From positions 27,882-91,881 of the forward strand of contig CAZOLZ010000002.1 in NCBI GenBank assembly GCA_964580965.1: 64,000 nucleotides of DNA, in the 5' to 3' direction. Below the pieces are notes generated by a model, which was not told where the DNA came from, made no database searches, and saw nothing but the letters and a program-made list of their open reading frames with translations. Below are positions 17,094-25,570 of this stretch, one piece after another. Both the position numbers and the translations under genes were made by a program. The stretch comes from CAIUKX01 sp964580965. Lineage in GTDB: Bacteria > Bacteroidota > Bacteroidia > Flavobacteriales_D > Crocinitomicaceae. Positions within the stretch are counted from its first letter, which is position 1, and every line of letters starts with the position of its first letter.

Positions 17094-17993
17094 TTAGCCA
17101 TTCACCCAATCAATACTTTTTTTCAGCATTTCAATTGTTTTATATTCATCAGTATTAGGGCTTGGAACTAAATTATATTCCCAATTAGCTAAAGGAGGCA
17201 AACTCATTAAGATTGACTCTGTCCTTCCTCCTGAAAACAACCCAAACTTAGTACCTCTATCGTTAACTAAATTAAATTCTACATACCTTCCCCTTCTCAA
17301 ATTTCGCCATTTAATATTCTCTTCCGTGAATTTTTTATCTTTTCCAAAACTAACCTGTTCAGCATAAATTTCAGGAAAGGAATCACCTAACTTAATAGCG
17401 AAATCAAACAACTTTTCTTTACTTAAACCAGAATTATCTTCATTTATATGATCATAAAAGATTCCTCCCACACCTCTTGTTTCATTCCTATGAGGTATAA
17501 AAAAGTAATCATCTGCTTGATCTTTAAAAGCTGAATAAAATTCCTTATTATATTGATCACAAATACTTTTCAACTTTTGATGAAAATATTTTGCTTGAGT
17601 TTTTTCTACATAATGTGGAGTAAGATCAATACCACCACCAAACCAGTAAACTCCTGTTGAAAGCTCAAAGTATCTTACATTCATGTGAATAATTGGAACG
17701 AATGGATTTTTAGGGTGTAAAACAATAGATACTCCTGTTGCAAAAAAATGATTCCCATCTAAATTTAACTGCCTTTTCATTAGATCAGAAACAGGACCAT
17801 AAACCTTAGAAAAAGCAACGCCTCCCTTTTCTATTACAGCCCCCTCTTTTATTGTTCTTGTATATCCACCACCTCCTTCTGTTCGCTCCCATGGATCTTC
17901 AGAAAAAATAGCTTTTCCATCAATTTTTTCGAGCTTTGAGGTAATCCTACATTGAAGTTCTCTCATTTGCTCAGCAATATAATCTTTAGTCAT
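17094..17993 (-). CDS. hemF: Oxygen-dependent coproporphyrinogen III oxidase
   Basis: Aerobic oxidative decarboxylation of coproporphyrinogen III to protoporphyrinogen IX in heme synthesis; cytosolic. 299 residues, the normal length. Family signatures include WERTEGGGGYTR, HMNVRYFE, YWFGGGIDLTPHYV, FIPHRNETRGVGGIFYDH and NDRGTKFGLFSGGRTESILMSLPP near the C-terminus. The start overlaps the end of the LysM gene by 8 bp, so the two are translated from one transcript. An oxygen-requiring enzyme fits an aerobe. Confidence 0.96.
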   Translation of the reverse strand: MTKDYIAEQMRELQCRITSKLEKIDGKAIFSEDPWERTEGGGGYTRTIKEGAVIEKGGVAFSKVYGPVSDLMKRQLNLDGNHFFATGVSIVLHPKNPFVPIIHMNVRYFELSTGVYWFGGGIDLTPHYVEKTQAKYFHQKLKSICDQYNKEFYSAFKDQADDYFFIPHRNETRGVGGIFYDHINEDNSGLSKEKLFDFAIKLGDSFPEIYAEQVSFGKDKKFTEENIKWRNLRRGRYVEFNLVNDRGTKFGLFSGGRTESILMSLPPLANWEYNLVPSPNTDEYKTIEMLKKSIDWVNG

Positions 17994-19875
17994 TTTCTAA
18001 ATCTTTTATATTAAAAATCTCAAAATCTTTTTGACACAAAATCTCTACTGCATGATTTTCAAAACCATTTGACTCTCCTTTTGTCAACGGAATATACCTC
18101 CCTAGTACATAATTAAAGTCAATGCTATTATTCATCATGTACAATATTGAATATGCCATTGTAACATCATATGCTAAAGCAGACATCTTCGTTAAATCTA
18201 ATTCATATTTCAACCTTATTTTTTTTGCAAGCTCAACTGTTTCATCATATTTAAAATTAAAATCGTTTGGTGATGCAAAATGAAAATTAAACTTATTTCG
18301 ATACGCTCCATTCATACTTTGAAAAGTCAACCACTCTTTAGTTCCAAATACAGTTATATCCCCATTTAAATTAGTGGCTACCGAAATCAAATCTGATATA
18401 AAACTCAACGATGTTGGTTCATCTGAAACAGGAACAAAAAATAATATTTTAATACCTTTCTGAACAAACATCTTATAGTCTTCAAGTGTAGTCTCATTAA
18501 TCTTAACCTCTGAACCAGTCAATAAATCTTTGATATATGTTCTAAAATATTCATACTTTAAAATATCAACTGCTTCTTTTGGTTTAACTAAAACCAACAT
18601 TTCTTTTGTTTGATTTAAACGCTCAACAATATATTTTGCAGACTCTTCCATCAAAACAAAGTCTGAAGCTATAGCAATTTGAACCTCAGGGTTATTTTTT
18701 AAAACTTTTGTATCAGTTGATACTGGACAAACCATCTTAACTTTCTTTAGAAAACACCAATTAGCAACCATTTCAACTGTATTAGGAAATAGTGGACCTA
18801 TAACTAAATCGACATCTTCATTTTCCAATGAATCCAAAACACTAGATACAACTGACGTATCCCCTTTGGTATCAATAAAATCGACATTTAAATTTAATCC
18901 TAAATTCTTTAAAGAATCTAATGCTATATTAGCTCCGACATAAAAATCAGCAGATAAATCAGTTACCTTATCCCTAAATGCAATCTCTCTTTGATTCGTA
19001 GAGTCTGGTATTAGTTTATCCAAATAAAAAGGTAATAAATAAACCACTTTATAAGAATCTTTCTTTTTAAATGTACATGTAGAATCAATTAAAATCTCAT
19101 CTTGTTTTGGAAGCTTTCTAACCTCTACCTCAACACCATTATCCATCACTACAGGAATATTGACAACATCTCCGATTGAGATCCCTTTTCGTGGAATCTT
19201 ATTGTGAGCATACAACTCTTTCATGGGAATCATGTAACGCTTAGAAATACTATATAGAGTTTCTCCTTTGAGAACTCTATGTTTAATCATTGTATCTGAT
19301 TTAAGTACTAACTCTTCTGACTTTTTTTCTTGTTTACTCTCATCTTTAACTTGCCCATCAAGTTTGGTAAACTTATCAATAGTTGATAAAGTATTTAAAT
19401 TATTTCCGACAGCTTGATTTTTTTTTGTTTTTTGAAGTAATTTTTCTTTTCGATCGATTGATGTTAATATCCTTAATTCCTGACCTATCTTAAGCCCTTC
19501 ATTCAAAAAAGGGTTAGCCTCCTTTATCAGATCAATACTTACACCATACTTTTTAGATATCCCATAAAGCGTTTCTTTTGCTTTAACTTTATGTAAAATC
19601 ACTTTTTTTTCCTTTTGAACTGAATTAACCTCAGGCATAGGAATTAAAACCTTCTGTCCCTCTTTTAACTCTTCTCCTAAACCAGGGTTAATATTTTTTA
19701 TATCATCAATGGATACATTATATAAACGATATAAGCCATAGAGAGAATTACCTGGCTGAACAATATGCACATAGAATTGCTTTCCTTCTTGAGAAATAAT
19801 TTCATCACTTTTTTGTGAAAAAACAACTCCAAAAGTCGTAAAAAAACAAATCAAAAACATTATAATCTTATACAT
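17986..19875 (-). CDS. LysM-repeat protein with periplasmic-binding-like C-terminal domain
   Basis: 629 residues from an ATG at 19875 (a TTG three codons earlier is in frame). A signal peptide ends near VVFSQ. Three LysM modules follow, at about residues 35-78, 97-140 and 200-243 (HIVQPGNSLYGLYRLY, HKVKAKETLYGISKKYG, HRVLKGETLYSISKRY), which bind peptidoglycan glycan. From about 275 the chain looks like a type I periplasmic-binding/leucine-binding protein (VVYLLPFYLD, DLVIGPLFPNTVEMVANWC, VCPVSTDTKVL). It should sit in the periplasm on the cell wall. The ligand is unknown. It overlaps hemF by 8 bp and follows guaA across a strong terminator. Confidence 0.87.
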   Translation of the reverse strand: MYKIIMFLICFFTTFGVVFSQKSDEIISQEGKQFYVHIVQPGNSLYGLYRLYNVSIDDIKNINPGLGEELKEGQKVLIPMPEVNSVQKEKKVILHKVKAKETLYGISKKYGVSIDLIKEANPFLNEGLKIGQELRILTSIDRKEKLLQKTKKNQAVGNNLNTLSTIDKFTKLDGQVKDESKQEKKSEELVLKSDTMIKHRVLKGETLYSISKRYMIPMKELYAHNKIPRKGISIGDVVNIPVVMDNGVEVEVRKLPKQDEILIDSTCTFKKKDSYKVVYLLPFYLDKLIPDSTNQREIAFRDKVTDLSADFYVGANIALDSLKNLGLNLNVDFIDTKGDTSVVSSVLDSLENEDVDLVIGPLFPNTVEMVANWCFLKKVKMVCPVSTDTKVLKNNPEVQIAIASDFVLMEESAKYIVERLNQTKEMLVLVKPKEAVDILKYEYFRTYIKDLLTGSEVKINETTLEDYKMFVQKGIKILFFVPVSDEPTSLSFISDLISVATNLNGDITVFGTKEWLTFQSMNGAYRNKFNFHFASPNDFNFKYDETVELAKKIRLKYELDLTKMSALAYDVTMAYSILYMMNNSIDFNYVLGRYIPLTKGESNGFENHAVEILCQKDFEIFNIKDLEND

Positions 19876-19884
19876 ATCAATCAA

Positions 19885-19926
19885 TTTAAAAAAGAAACCC
19901 CAAACATTATGCCTAACGTTTGGGGA
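19885..19926 (-). terminator. Strong intrinsic terminator after guaA
   Basis: On the minus strand CCCCAAACGTTA, loop GGCA, TAATGTTTGGGG: a 12-bp stem with one G-U pair (19898-19925), followed by TTTCTTTTTT. It ends only about 12 bp before the LysM gene start, which is unusually close. Confidence 0.85.
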
Positions 19927-19962
19927 GTTAAAGTTATTTAAAAAAATGAATTATTGTCAATT

Positions 19963-21495
19963 TTATTCCCATTCAATTGTTGCCGGTGGCTTAGAACTAA
20001 TATCGTATGTTACCCTATTAATCCCTTTTACATGATTTATAATTTTATTCGAAACCTTAGCCAAAAACTCATAAGGTAAATGACACCAGTCCGCAGTCAT
20101 ACCATCTGTAGATGTTACAGCTCTTAATGCAACAGCATTTTCATACGTTCTTTCATCCCCCATTACACCGACAGACTGGACAGGTAAAAAAATTGCTCCA
20201 GCTTGCCATACATCTTTGTATAAATTATCTTCTTTTAATCCTGAAATAAAAATATGATCAACTTCTTGCAAGATAGCAACTTTTTCCGCAGTAACTTCAC
20301 CTAAGATTCTGATCCCTAATCCTGGACCAGGAAATGGATGTCTCTCTAAAATATTTTCAGGGATTTCAAGTGAACGACCTACCCTTCTTACTTCGTCTTT
20401 AAACAAAAGTCTCAAAGGCTCAACTACCTGTAACTTCATGTAATCAGGTAAACCTCCAACATTATGATGAGATTTAATTGTTTGAGAAGGGCCTCCATTC
20501 ACAGAAACAGATTCGATTACATCAGGATAAATTGTTCCTTGCCCCAACCATTTAGCATCTTCTACCAATTTAGATTCTTCATCAAAAACATCGATAAAAA
20601 CTTTACCAATTGCTTTTCTTTTTAACTCTGGATCTGTTAAACCTTTTAATTCATCATAAAACTTTGAGGAAGCATCTACTCCTTTAACATTTAAACCTAG
20701 CCCCTTGTAAGAATCTAATACAGATTCAAATTCGTTTTTGCGCAATAACCCATTATCAACAAAAATGCAATGTAAGTTACTCCCGATTGCTTTATGCAAC
20801 AAAACTGCTGCGACAGAAGAATCAACTCCTCCTGATAAACCTAAAATTACTTTATCAGAACCTATCTTTGCTTTTAATTGTTCAACTGTTGACTCAACAA
20901 ATGAGTCTGGAGTCCAACTTTGAGAACATTTACAAATATCGACGATGAAATTCTTCAACAAAACTGCACCTTCTAATGAATGGTAAACTTCAGGATGAAA
21001 TTGTATACCATATGTTTGTTCTCCATTTATATGATACCCTGCTATATCTACATCTTTTGTACTAGCAATGACCTCATAATTTTCAGGCACTCTTTTTATT
21101 GTGTCTCCGTGAGACATCCATACTTGAGAACCAATAGAAACTCCTTTAGTTAACTCATGAGATTGATTCACAAAAGATAAGTTTGCTCTACCGTACTCTC
21201 TAATCGTAGACGGTAAAACTTCTCCTCCGTAATTATTCGATAAAAACTGTGCACCGAAACAAACCCCTAATAAAGGAAACTTACCTTTTATTGCCTCCAA
21301 ATCAGGTTTAGGGGCATTTTCATCTCTAGTTGAGAAAGGGCTTCCTGATAAAATCACACCTTTAATTTTTGATGATAATTCAGGAACTTTATTCCAGGGA
21401 TGAATTTCACAATATACGTTTAATTCACGAACTCTTCTTGCTATTAACTGCGTATATTGAGAGCCGAAATCTAAAATTAAAATCATTTCTTTCAT
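19963..21495 (-). CDS. guaA: GMP synthase (glutamine-hydrolysing)
   Basis: Converts XMP to GMP with ATP and glutamine; purine synthesis. 510 residues. Class I glutamine amidotransferase domain first (LLGVCFGAQFLSNNYGG with the nucleophile Cys, FHPEVYHS with the His and Glu), then the ATP pyrophosphatase domain (VILGLSGGVDSSVAAVLLHK, residues about 215-235) and the dimerisation domain ending RVTYDISSKPPATIEWE. A TATCTTTG promoter motif lies at 21507 to 21500, so close that the transcript may begin at or inside the first codons; the second in-frame ATG (21486, MILILDFGS) is then a realistic alternative start. Confidence 0.97.
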   Translation of the reverse strand: MKEMILILDFGSQYTQLIARRVRELNVYCEIHPWNKVPELSSKIKGVILSGSPFSTRDENAPKPDLEAIKGKFPLLGVCFGAQFLSNNYGGEVLPSTIREYGRANLSFVNQSHELTKGVSIGSQVWMSHGDTIKRVPENYEVIASTKDVDIAGYHINGEQTYGIQFHPEVYHSLEGAVLLKNFIVDICKCSQSWTPDSFVESTVEQLKAKIGSDKVILGLSGGVDSSVAAVLLHKAIGSNLHCIFVDNGLLRKNEFESVLDSYKGLGLNVKGVDASSKFYDELKGLTDPELKRKAIGKVFIDVFDEESKLVEDAKWLGQGTIYPDVIESVSVNGGPSQTIKSHHNVGGLPDYMKLQVVEPLRLLFKDEVRRVGRSLEIPENILERHPFPGPGLGIRILGEVTAEKVAILQEVDHIFISGLKEDNLYKDVWQAGAIFLPVQSVGVMGDERTYENAVALRAVTSTDGMTADWCHLPYEFLAKVSNKIINHVKGINRVTYDISSKPPATIEWE

Positions 21496-21499
21496 ATGA

Positions 21500-21507
21500 C
21501 AAAGATA
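21500..21507 (-). promoter_or_regulatory. Candidate -7 promoter element of guaA
   Basis: TATCTTTG on the minus strand, a full match to TAnnTTTG, five bases from the annotated ATG. Implies a leaderless or near-leaderless mRNA. Confidence 0.5.
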
Positions 21508-21556
21508 ATTTGAAAAATCTTCACTTTTACTTTTTAAATCTACTTATTTCAAAAGA

Positions 21557-23371
21557 TTAATTTTGCATCGCTTGAAGTTCAACAAAATTAGCATATAAAC
21601 CATTTTTATCCATAAGAGAATTATGTGTTCCTTCTTCAACCACATTTCCTTTTTCTAAAACTAAGATTTTATCTGCTTTTTTAATCGTTGATAGACGATG
21701 AGCTATCACAATTGAAGTCCTTCCTAACATCAATTGTTCCAAGGCATCTTGAACTAACTTTTCAGACTCGGAATCCAATGCTGAAGTAGCTTCATCTAAA
21801 ATTAAAATCGTGGGATTTTTAAGAATAGCTCGAGCAATTGCTATACGTTGTTTTTGACCTCCAGACAATTGAATCCCCCTATCACCTACCTGTGTATCAA
21901 ATCCTTCCGGAAATGAATTAATAAATTCATATGCATTTGCTTTTTTAGCAGCTTCAACAGCTTCCTTTTCAGAAGCTTCAGGCCTACCAAAAAGGATGTT
22001 TTCTAAAATTGATCCTGCAAATAGTATAACTTCTTGAGGAACAATTGCAATATGTTTTCTTAAGTGTTTTGTCTCTATGGACTTAATATCAACTCCATCA
22101 AACAGGAGATGTCCTTCATTAACTTTATAGTAATTTAAAAGTAAAGAAGAAATTGTTGATTTCCCTGCTCCAGAAGCACCAACTAAAGCAACTGTTTGAT
22201 TCTTCTCTATTTTAAAACCAACATTACTCAAAACGCTAATATCAGCACGTTGAGGATATGAAAAAGATACATTTTGAAACTCAATTTCTCCTTTGATTTC
22301 ATTTTGAATTGTACCCTTCAAAATTTCTTTTTCATTATCTTGTTGAATAATCTGCATTAAATTATCAGTTGCACCTATCGATTTCTGGATTGATGCATAT
22401 AAATCTGGAACTGAACTAATAGAAGCAACCATCATAATTGTATACAACATAAAAGAGAAAAAATCAGCTGAACTTAATTCAGGGTTACTACCTTGTGTCA
22501 GTAATAAACCTTGCCAGATAATAAAGACTATCGCACCTGTCATACAAAAAATAATGAAAGAAATAAACAAACCTCTCCAAACCCCAGCTTTAACACTCAA
22601 TCTCTTTATTTCATCAAGATTATTCTCGTATTTTTTTAACAAGAATAATTCATTTGTAAATGCCTTTACATTACTTATCCCCATCAAAGCCTCCTCAACT
22701 ATTGAATTTGATTCCGCCGAATGATCTTGAGCTTGCTTTGAAAGCTTTCGAATAAAACGACCAAAAAAAACAGCAATTAAAGCCATTACAGGAACTGTAC
22801 CTACCATTATCAAGGATAACTTCAATGATATAAACAATAATAAAATGATTGATCCAAACACTGTAATTATCTGTCTAAAAAACTCAGCAATTGTTGTCCT
22901 TAAAGTTTCTTGTATCTGATTGATATCATTGGCTATTCTACTAGTCAATTCCCCTACTTTATTTTTATTAAAAAAATCCATAGGCATGTAGACTAACTTT
23001 TCAAAAGCCTTATATCGAATATCTTTAAGTGTATTTTCAGTCACATTTGTAAATAAAATAACTCTGAAATAAGAAAATACTGCTTGAATACCAAAAAGTA
23101 CAAATAACAAAATGACTACAGTGTTGATATTTTCAATTGAGATTAGCGACAAAGAATCTGTCAATGATACACTCTTGCCAGCAGAACCCAAAAGTTGCCC
23201 CATTAAATAAGGAAAAAAAATCATTGTAGATGAACTTAGAATCAAAAATAGCCATCCAATTATGAAACGGAACTTGTATGGCTTTAAGTAATCAAATATC
23301 CCTTTAGCTCGATTTATAGACTCTTTCGAAACTTTTACTTTTTCTTTTTCCTTCTTTTTAGGACGTAGCAT
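21557..23371 (-). CDS. MsbA-type ABC exporter, fused permease and ATPase
   Basis: 604 residues. A basic N-terminus precedes six transmembrane segments (about 35-320). The nucleotide-binding domain follows, with Walker A LVGASGAGKSTISSLLL (about residue 393), Q-loop VPQEVILFAGSI, signature LSGGQKQRIAIARAIL, Walker B ILILDEATSALD and H-loop IAHRLSTI. This is the ABCB/lipid A-flippase-like homodimeric exporter group. Substrate is not given by sequence; lipid A or multidrug export are the usual guesses. It stands upstream of guaA on the same strand, 61 bp apart, with its own TATTTTTG motif at 23400 to 23393. Confidence 0.92.
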   Translation of the reverse strand: MLRPKKKEKEKVKVSKESINRAKGIFDYLKPYKFRFIIGWLFLILSSSTMIFFPYLMGQLLGSAGKSVSLTDSLSLISIENINTVVILLFVLFGIQAVFSYFRVILFTNVTENTLKDIRYKAFEKLVYMPMDFFNKNKVGELTSRIANDINQIQETLRTTIAEFFRQIITVFGSIILLLFISLKLSLIMVGTVPVMALIAVFFGRFIRKLSKQAQDHSAESNSIVEEALMGISNVKAFTNELFLLKKYENNLDEIKRLSVKAGVWRGLFISFIIFCMTGAIVFIIWQGLLLTQGSNPELSSADFFSFMLYTIMMVASISSVPDLYASIQKSIGATDNLMQIIQQDNEKEILKGTIQNEIKGEIEFQNVSFSYPQRADISVLSNVGFKIEKNQTVALVGASGAGKSTISSLLLNYYKVNEGHLLFDGVDIKSIETKHLRKHIAIVPQEVILFAGSILENILFGRPEASEKEAVEAAKKANAYEFINSFPEGFDTQVGDRGIQLSGGQKQRIAIARAILKNPTILILDEATSALDSESEKLVQDALEQLMLGRTSIVIAHRLSTIKKADKILVLEKGNVVEEGTHNSLMDKNGLYANFVELQAMQN

Positions 23372-23472
23372 TATATTTGTTTAAATTTTCTACAAAAATA
23401 ATGTACTATCTACGTAAATCTATTTTTTTTGTGATTTTTTATAAAAAGTCTTTTATCATAAAAAAATATTCG

Positions 23473-23481
23473 TATCTTTGC
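23473..23481 (+). promoter_or_regulatory. Promoter -7 element of rpmH
   Basis: TATCTTTGC, a perfect match to TAnnTTTGC, 45 bp before the rpmH ATG. The expected strong ribosomal-protein promoter; the upstream box is not a clear TTG. Confidence 0.65.
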
Positions 23482-23525
23482 ATTCCGATTTTAGAAGAAA
23501 ACACGATTTTTAAAGAAAATATATT

Positions 23526-23687
23526 ATGAGTAAAAGAACGTTTCAACCTTCGAACAGAAAAAGAGTAAACAAGCATGGATTCAGAGCTAGAATGGCTACA
23601 AAAAATGGTCGTAAAGTTTTAGCTGCACGTCGTGCTAAAGGAAGAAAAAGATTGACAGTTTCTAGTGAAGGATCTCACAAGCGTTAA
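23526..23687 (+). CDS. rpmH: 50S ribosomal protein L34
   Basis: 53 residues, one of the smallest ribosomal proteins, in the large subunit. The sequence begins MSKRTFQPSNRKRVNKHGF, then RARMATKNGRKVLAARRAKG and ends in a basic RKRLTVSSEGSHKR, almost entirely Lys/Arg with the conserved NRKR...HGFRARM core. It is divergent from the ABC exporter and followed immediately by a strong terminator, so it is a single-gene transcript. It is not next to rnpA, dnaA or yidC here, unlike the classical origin-proximal arrangement. Confidence 0.97.
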   Translation: MSKRTFQPSNRKRVNKHGFRARMATKNGRKVLAARRAKGRKRLTVSSEGSHKR

Positions 23688-23706
23688 TCAACTCTTTAAA
23701 GATAGT

Positions 23707-23740
23707 AATGCCGGTGATAATTTCATCGGCATTTTTTTTT
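23707..23740 (+). terminator. Intrinsic terminator of rpmH
   Basis: AATGCCGGTGA (23707-23717) pairs with TCATCGGCATT (23723-23733), 11 bp with one G-U, 5-nt loop, followed by a run of T's. Confidence 0.93.
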
Positions 23741-23802
23741 AAAATAACTTTCACCTTTAAATCTTCTTTACTAACTTAGGTTATAATTTAAACACTTAAA
23801 TC

Positions 23803-25341
23803 ATGTTAGTAAAAACTTATGGAAGTACCGTTTTCGGTATTGATGCTACCACCATCACAATTGAAGTTAATGTTGCAAATGGAGTTAATTTTATTTTAGT
23901 AGGATTGCCTGACAATGCAGTAAAAGAAAGTCAACAACGTATCAAAGCAGCATTAAAAAACAACAACTTAAAATATCCAGGTAAAGAAATAACTGTGAAC
24001 CTTGCACCTGCGGATATTCGAAAAGAAGGCTCAACTTTTGATCTACCAATAGCTATTGGAATCCTAGCTGCGAGTGAACAAATAAAAGCAAACAAACTCA
24101 GTGAATACTTAATTCTAGGCGAATTATCTCTAGACGGAAAATTAAATCCTATGAAAGGAGTTCTGCCAATTGCCATACAAGCAAAAAAAGAAAATTTCAA
24201 AGGTATTATTTTACCAAAAGAAAACGCTAAAGAAGCGGCTATTGTGAATGAACTAGAAATTTATGGTGCAGAAAACTTAAATGAAGTCGTCAATTTATTA
24301 AATGGTAAAAACAATATTCAACCTACAAAAATTGATCTTTCGAATGAATTTGAGTCAAAACTAAACGAATTGGAAATTGATTTCAAAGATGTTAAAGGAC
24401 AATCCAATATAAAAAGAGCCTTTGAAATTGCAGCAGCAGGAGGACATAACGTTATACTAATAGGACCTCCAGGCTCAGGAAAATCAATGTTAGCGAAAAG
24501 GTTTCCAACGATTTTACCTCCAATGACAATTGATGAGTCTCTTGAAACAACTAAGATTCATAGTGTAGCAGGTAAAACAGGAAAAGAAATTGGTTTAATC
24601 ACTCAGCGACCATTTAGAAAGCCTCACCATACAATTTCAGATGTTGCTCTTGTGGGAGGGGGAGGGTATCCACAACCTGGGGAGATTTCACTAGCTCACA
24701 ACGGCGTCTTATTTCTTGATGAATTACCTGAATACAAAAGAACCGTACTAGAGGTTATGCGCCAACCGCTTGAGGATAGAAATGTTACAATATCAAGAGC
24801 TAAATTTTCAATTGATTTTCCTGCTGGATTCATGTTGGTTGCAGCAATGAACCCTTGTCCTTGTGGCTATTATAACCACCCTGAAAAAGAATGTTTATGT
24901 GGCTCTGGAAACGTTCAAAAATACCTAAATAAAATATCTGGTCCTCTTTTAGATCGAATAGATTTACACGTAGAAGTTACTCCTGTCAATTACGATGAAC
25001 TAACCTCAAAAGAAGAATCTGAAAATTCAAAATCGATCAGAGAAAGAGTCATTCAAGCAAGGCTAATTCAAGAAAAAAGATTTGAATCCAATAAAGGAAT
25101 TCATTGCAACGCTCAAATGAATAGTAAATCCATTCAAACTAATTGTAATCTTGAAGGTCAGAGTATAGAAATCTTAAAAAATGCCATGGATAAATTAGGT
25201 CTTTCAGCACGAGCATACGATAGAATTTTAAAAGTAGCTCGAACAATAGCTGACCTAGATAACGCTCAAAACATTGAAAGTCAACATATATCAGAAGCGA
25301 TACAATTCAGAAATTTAGATAAAGATGGATGGGCTGGTTAA
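23803..25341 (+). CDS. YifB/ComM-like Mg-chelatase-fold AAA+ ATPase
   Basis: 512 residues. The N-terminal half (about 1-170) carries the ChlI/Lon-protease-like fold (VNVANGVNFILVGLPDNAVKES). The AAA+ core has Walker A LIGPPGSGKSMLAKRFP, then GGGGYPQPGEISLAHNGVLFLDELPEY, a Cys cluster (MNPCPCGYYNHPEKECLCG) and the sensor LLDRIDLHVEV. The C-terminus is the Mg-chelatase C-terminal domain (LSARAYDRILKVARTIADL). ComM homologues are hexameric helicases promoting branch migration during natural transformation; in Bacteroidota this role is untested. Family is secure. The 40 bp after it run into the assembly gap. Confidence 0.93.
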   Translation: MLVKTYGSTVFGIDATTITIEVNVANGVNFILVGLPDNAVKESQQRIKAALKNNNLKYPGKEITVNLAPADIRKEGSTFDLPIAIGILAASEQIKANKLSEYLILGELSLDGKLNPMKGVLPIAIQAKKENFKGIILPKENAKEAAIVNELEIYGAENLNEVVNLLNGKNNIQPTKIDLSNEFESKLNELEIDFKDVKGQSNIKRAFEIAAAGGHNVILIGPPGSGKSMLAKRFPTILPPMTIDESLETTKIHSVAGKTGKEIGLITQRPFRKPHHTISDVALVGGGGYPQPGEISLAHNGVLFLDELPEYKRTVLEVMRQPLEDRNVTISRAKFSIDFPAGFMLVAAMNPCPCGYYNHPEKECLCGSGNVQKYLNKISGPLLDRIDLHVEVTPVNYDELTSKEESENSKSIRERVIQARLIQEKRFESNKGIHCNAQMNSKSIQTNCNLEGQSIEILKNAMDKLGLSARAYDRILKVARTIADLDNAQNIESQHISEAIQFRNLDKDGWAG

Positions 25342-25383
25342 AACACAATAGCTGTTATTAAAATTAATATTACAAAACTTTGA

Positions 25384-25483
25384 NNNNNNNNNNNNNNNNN
25401 NNNNNNNNNNNNNNNNNNNNNNNNNNNNNNNNNNNNNNNNNNNNNNNNNNNNNNNNNNNNNNNNNNNNNNNNNNNNNNNNNNN
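25384..25483. other. Assembly gap, 100 N
   Basis: Exactly 100 N's, the conventional placeholder for a scaffold join of unknown length. Missing sequence could be of any size and might contain genes between yifB and the T9SS cargo gene. Confidence 0.99.
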
Positions 25484-25511
25484 AAGAGTACTCTTAAAAA
25501 AGAGTACTCTT
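25484..25511. terminator. Palindromic pair at the gap edge, likely terminator
   Basis: AAGAGTACTCTT occurs twice (25484-25495 and 25500-25511), each copy itself palindromic, so they can pair as a 12-bp hairpin. On the minus strand it lies 60 bp after the stop of the cargo gene ending at 25571; any T tail would fall in the gap. Confidence 0.6.
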
Positions 25512-25570
25512 TGAAAAGCTTGTAACAACTCTTTTACTTTTCAATAATAGAGTCGTTTGTAGATTTAAAA

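Noticed and set aside
23526..23687. Proximity of rpmH taken as a sign of the replication origin
   Set aside because: No dnaA, rnpA, yidC or DnaA-box cluster is visible around it.
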